From: Euryarchaeota archaeon UBA169
Lineage (GTDB): Archaea > Thermoplasmatota > Poseidoniia > MGIII > CG-Epi1
Assembly: GCA_002497685.1 (NCBI GenBank)
Contig: DAEH01000048.1
Location: 1-6,549, forward strand
Direction: 5' to 3'
Length of the DNA: 6,549 nucleotides
Part shown: positions 5,246-6,549 of the stretch, one piece after another
Layout of the letters: the number at the start of each line of letters is the position of its first letter
Position numbering within the stretch: the stretch's first letter is position 1
The notes under the pieces: model-generated
Databases searched by the model: none
The model's input: only the letters and a program-made list of their open reading frames with translations
Told to the model about the DNA's origin: nothing
Made by a program: the position numbers and the translations under genes

Positions 5246-5905
5246 ATGTCATTTGATGAAGTAGACGAATTATTTTATTTGCTGGAGAATCCGACAAGGC
5301 GTAGAATTCTTAAATTGCTATCTGTAGAAAGATTGTATCCTTTACAATTGTCAAAAGAAATAGATGTTACTCAGCAAGCTGTAGTAAAGCATTTAAGAAT
5401 TTTAGAAGATCATGGCCTAGTTAAATCTAGAGATGAACCTAGTAGACGTGGTCCAAATCGAAGAGTTTACAAAGCATCAAGGGACGTTTCCTTGCACATA
5501 GACATAGGTCCTTCAACTTACAAACAGAAGGCTGAAACTGATTTTGATGTTTCAGATTTTTCAGAACAAAATCGCAGGGTTTTAGATGCAATAGCAGAAT
5601 CTGAAAATATGGATTCTAGAGCTAGAATGGACCTTTTATCACGAGTTTCTCAAGATCTTAAACATTCCATAGATGAAGTAGAATCTGAAAGAAGAAGTTT
5701 AATGGCATTAATGGGCGAACTGAATAGGAAGATAATATCAACAACTCAAGATGCCGATTGTACTTATCATGAGAGAAGGTTATTACACCATATTCTTCAT
5801 AATAGAGAGTACACTATTGAAGGTGCTGCAGCCTCCTTAGGTTTACGTGAAGCTGAAGTTAGAATAATTTTAGAAAGTTTACAACACAGAGGATTAACAC
5901 GTTGA
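5246..5905 (+). CDS. ArsR-like winged-helix transcriptional regulator
   Basis: The 219-residue protein begins with a winged helix-turn-helix domain of the ArsR type (residues 6-80): helix ENPTRRRILKLLS, a second helix LQLSKEI, recognition helix around 42-54 (TQQAVVKHLRILEDHGLV), and a basic wing (RRGPNRRVYKAS, 67-78). The layout resembles archaeal predicted regulators of the COG1777 type, which have a long C-terminal extension. Residues about 108-163 are a heptad-like, highly charged helical region, probably a dimerising coiled coil. Residues 174-219 (YHERRLLHHILHNRE, IEGAAASLGLREAEVRIILESLQHRGL) look like a second helix-turn-helix. There is no CxC metal motif in the recognition helix, so classic arsenic or metal sensing is not supported; the ligand is unknown. 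The start is fixed by a GGAGG ribosome site 5 bases before the ATG. It is divergent from the zinc-ribbon operon and 48 bases before the surface-protein gene, either of which may be its target. Confidence 0.85.
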   Translation: MSFDEVDELFYLLENPTRRRILKLLSVERLYPLQLSKEIDVTQQAVVKHLRILEDHGLVKSRDEPSRRGPNRRVYKASRDVSLHIDIGPSTYKQKAETDFDVSDFSEQNRRVLDAIAESENMDSRARMDLLSRVSQDLKHSIDEVESERRSLMALMGELNRKIISTTQDADCTYHERRLLHHILHNREYTIEGAAASLGLREAEVRIILESLQHRGLTR

Positions 5906-5906
5906 T

Positions 5907-5926
5907 TATGCGCATATCTTATATAG
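5907..5926 (+). promoter_or_regulatory. Promoter of the surface-protein gene: TATA box with adjacent palindrome
   Basis: CTTATATAG (5918-5926) is a near-consensus archaeal box A, predicting a start near 5948 and a leader of only a few bases before the ATG at 5954. Directly upstream is the perfect 10-base palindrome TATGCGCATA (5907-5916), which overlaps the place where TFB contacts the BRE and could be an operator. No Shine-Dalgarno sequence precedes the ATG. Confidence 0.55.
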
Positions 5927-5953
5927 AATGCTAAAATAATAATACTATCTAAT

Positions 5954-6493
5954 ATGGGCGTTTTTCAGAAAAGTTTACTTGCACTAGTCGCAATAACTCT
6001 ATTTTTGCCGCTGTCTAATGCTGAAGATAACATTTATCGCGTTGATGGTTTGCCAAGTGATTTACATTATTCAACAGGCACAGTATATGAGTTACAAATT
6101 ACGGCCAATGATTACGATTCAATTGCTGCAGTTACAGTTGGAGTAACCAACGGTACTTTGAGTCTAACAAATGATTTTGGTGCAGATTCGGCAGATAGGT
6201 TCAATTTAAGTTCTAGTGAGGATGGTTGGACTATTTTCTGGAAAGCTCCTACTGAGTCTTTCAGTCTTGGTGAAGGTAATGCAATACTAACAGTTGCTTT
6301 TGGAGATGACTCAGAACCTTCTGAAATTTGGGCGCTGTATGAAGTAGTAATCAGATCTCCTGAAATCAAATCACACAGTACTTCCGGAGTTCCAGATTGG
6401 GCAAATGTACTAGCTTGGGTAGGCGTTAGTGTAACGGTTTTGTGTACAGTTGCAGGTTCTTATGTTCTAAGAAGAGATAAGCCAAAACATTGA
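5954..6493 (+). CDS. Secreted, C-terminally membrane-anchored protein with probable Reeler-like domain
   Basis: The 179-residue protein has a clear signal peptide: a Lys, a hydrophobic core (LLALVAITLFLPL), and a likely cleavage after SNA at residue 23. Residues about 27-133 are an all-beta domain. Its pattern (GLPSDLHYSTGTVYELQITA, a GTLSLTND strand, GWTIFWKAPTE, then GNAILTVAFGDDSEPSEIW) resembles Reeler-like / choice-of-anchor domains common in marine archaeal and bacterial surface proteins; this is a pattern judgement, not a search result. After a short linker, residues about 150-172 form one membrane helix, followed by RRDKPKH on the cytoplasmic side. There is no PGF motif, so it differs from the anchor of the protein at the left edge. 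Three N-x-S/T sites (residues about 64-66, 84-86 and nearby) may be N-glycosylated. It follows the ArsR-like gene by 48 bases and has its own strong TATA box, so regulation by that protein is possible. Cellular role unknown. Confidence 0.75.
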   Translation: MGVFQKSLLALVAITLFLPLSNAEDNIYRVDGLPSDLHYSTGTVYELQITANDYDSIAAVTVGVTNGTLSLTNDFGADSADRFNLSSSEDGWTIFWKAPTESFSLGEGNAILTVAFGDDSEPSEIWALYEVVIRSPEIKSHSTSGVPDWANVLAWVGVSVTVLCTVAGSYVLRRDKPKH

Positions 6494-6499
6494 TTTTTT
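6494..6499 (+). terminator. Poly-T tract directly after the surface-protein stop codon
   Basis: TTTTTT follows the TGA stop immediately, and a new TATA box begins 11 bases later. This arrangement suits an intrinsic archaeal T-tract terminator between two separate transcription units. No hairpin is visible. Confidence 0.4.
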
Positions 6500-6510
6500 G
6501 TTAACGTAAG

Positions 6511-6519
6511 GTATATATG
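6511..6519 (+). promoter_or_regulatory. Strong TATA box at the right edge
   Basis: GTATATATG is a near-consensus box A. Transcription would start near 6541, so the gene or RNA it drives lies almost wholly outside the window. The ATG at 6535 is followed by a stop after four codons and is not a gene start. A GTG at 6537 stays open to the edge but is too short to judge. Confidence 0.45.
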
Positions 6520-6549
6520 CTCTGTCAACTGTCTATGTGCCTGACTTAG

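Noticed and set aside
4902..5264. Plus-strand open frame of 120 codons
   Set aside because: It is antisense to the zinc-ribbon gene, runs across the divergent promoter region and into the regulator start. Its hydrophobic, Ser/Leu-rich sequence is what the complement of a Lys/Glu-rich gene gives.
5246..5905. Arsenic- or metal-sensing ArsR
   Set aside because: There is no cysteine pair in the DNA-binding domain, and no efflux or reductase gene is nearby.
6112..6369. Minus-strand open frame of 85 codons
   Set aside because: Antisense to the surface-protein gene, whose signal peptide, beta domain and membrane helix are coherent.
1..6549. Mobile element, CRISPR array or defence island
   Set aside because: No transposase, integrase, spaced direct repeats or terminal inverted repeats were seen. 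The tRNA end is not followed by an integrase or a visible duplicated tRNA fragment, so there is no sign of an attachment site in use.

Overview
The window looks like a piece of an archaeal chromosome, most likely a planktonic marine euryarchaeon of the Thermoplasmata side (Marine Group II/III-like). The reasons are: a RadB recombinase paralog (a euryarchaeal family); a surface protein ending in a PGF-type C-terminal sorting signal with a PKD domain; archaeal TATA boxes about 25 bases before several start codons, with no Shine-Dalgarno site (leaderless style); AT-rich coding DNA; and a bacterial-type metabolic gene (gpmA) among archaeal genes. The lineage is an inference from gene content, not from a phylogeny.

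Layout, left to right. Bases 1-363 are the 3' end of a secreted PKD-domain protein with a PGF-CTERM-like anchor. radB (395-1048) and an M32 metallocarboxypeptidase (1086-2579) follow on the plus strand, each with its own candidate TATA box. A minus-strand tRNA-Gln(UUG) with an encoded CCA end lies tail to tail with the peptidase, only 2 bases away. An unrecognised 85-residue protein (2738-2995) converges on a minus-strand three-gene operon, and the two opposing stop codons share one TTAA. In transcription order the operon encodes a helical-domain plus zinc-ribbon protein (5152-4628), a beta-CASP-type metallo-beta-lactamase-fold nuclease (4628-3642), and a 2,3-bisphosphoglycerate-dependent phosphoglycerate mutase (3639-2992). 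The first pair overlaps by 1 base and the second pair is 2 bases apart. Divergent from this operon is an ArsR-like regulator (5246-5905), followed by a secreted, C-terminally membrane-anchored protein with a probable Reeler-like beta-sandwich domain (5954-6493). A strong TATA box at 6511-6519 points to another gene just beyond the right edge.

How the genes may work together. The zinc-ribbon protein and the MBL/beta-CASP nuclease are translationally linked and may form a nucleic-acid processing pair; this is the most interesting unexplained unit. radB is a recombination/repair gene. The regulator sits between this operon and the surface-protein gene, with small inverted repeats in both promoter regions that could be its operators. 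No mobile elements, CRISPR arrays or rRNA genes were seen. No gene-free stretch exceeds about 100 bases.
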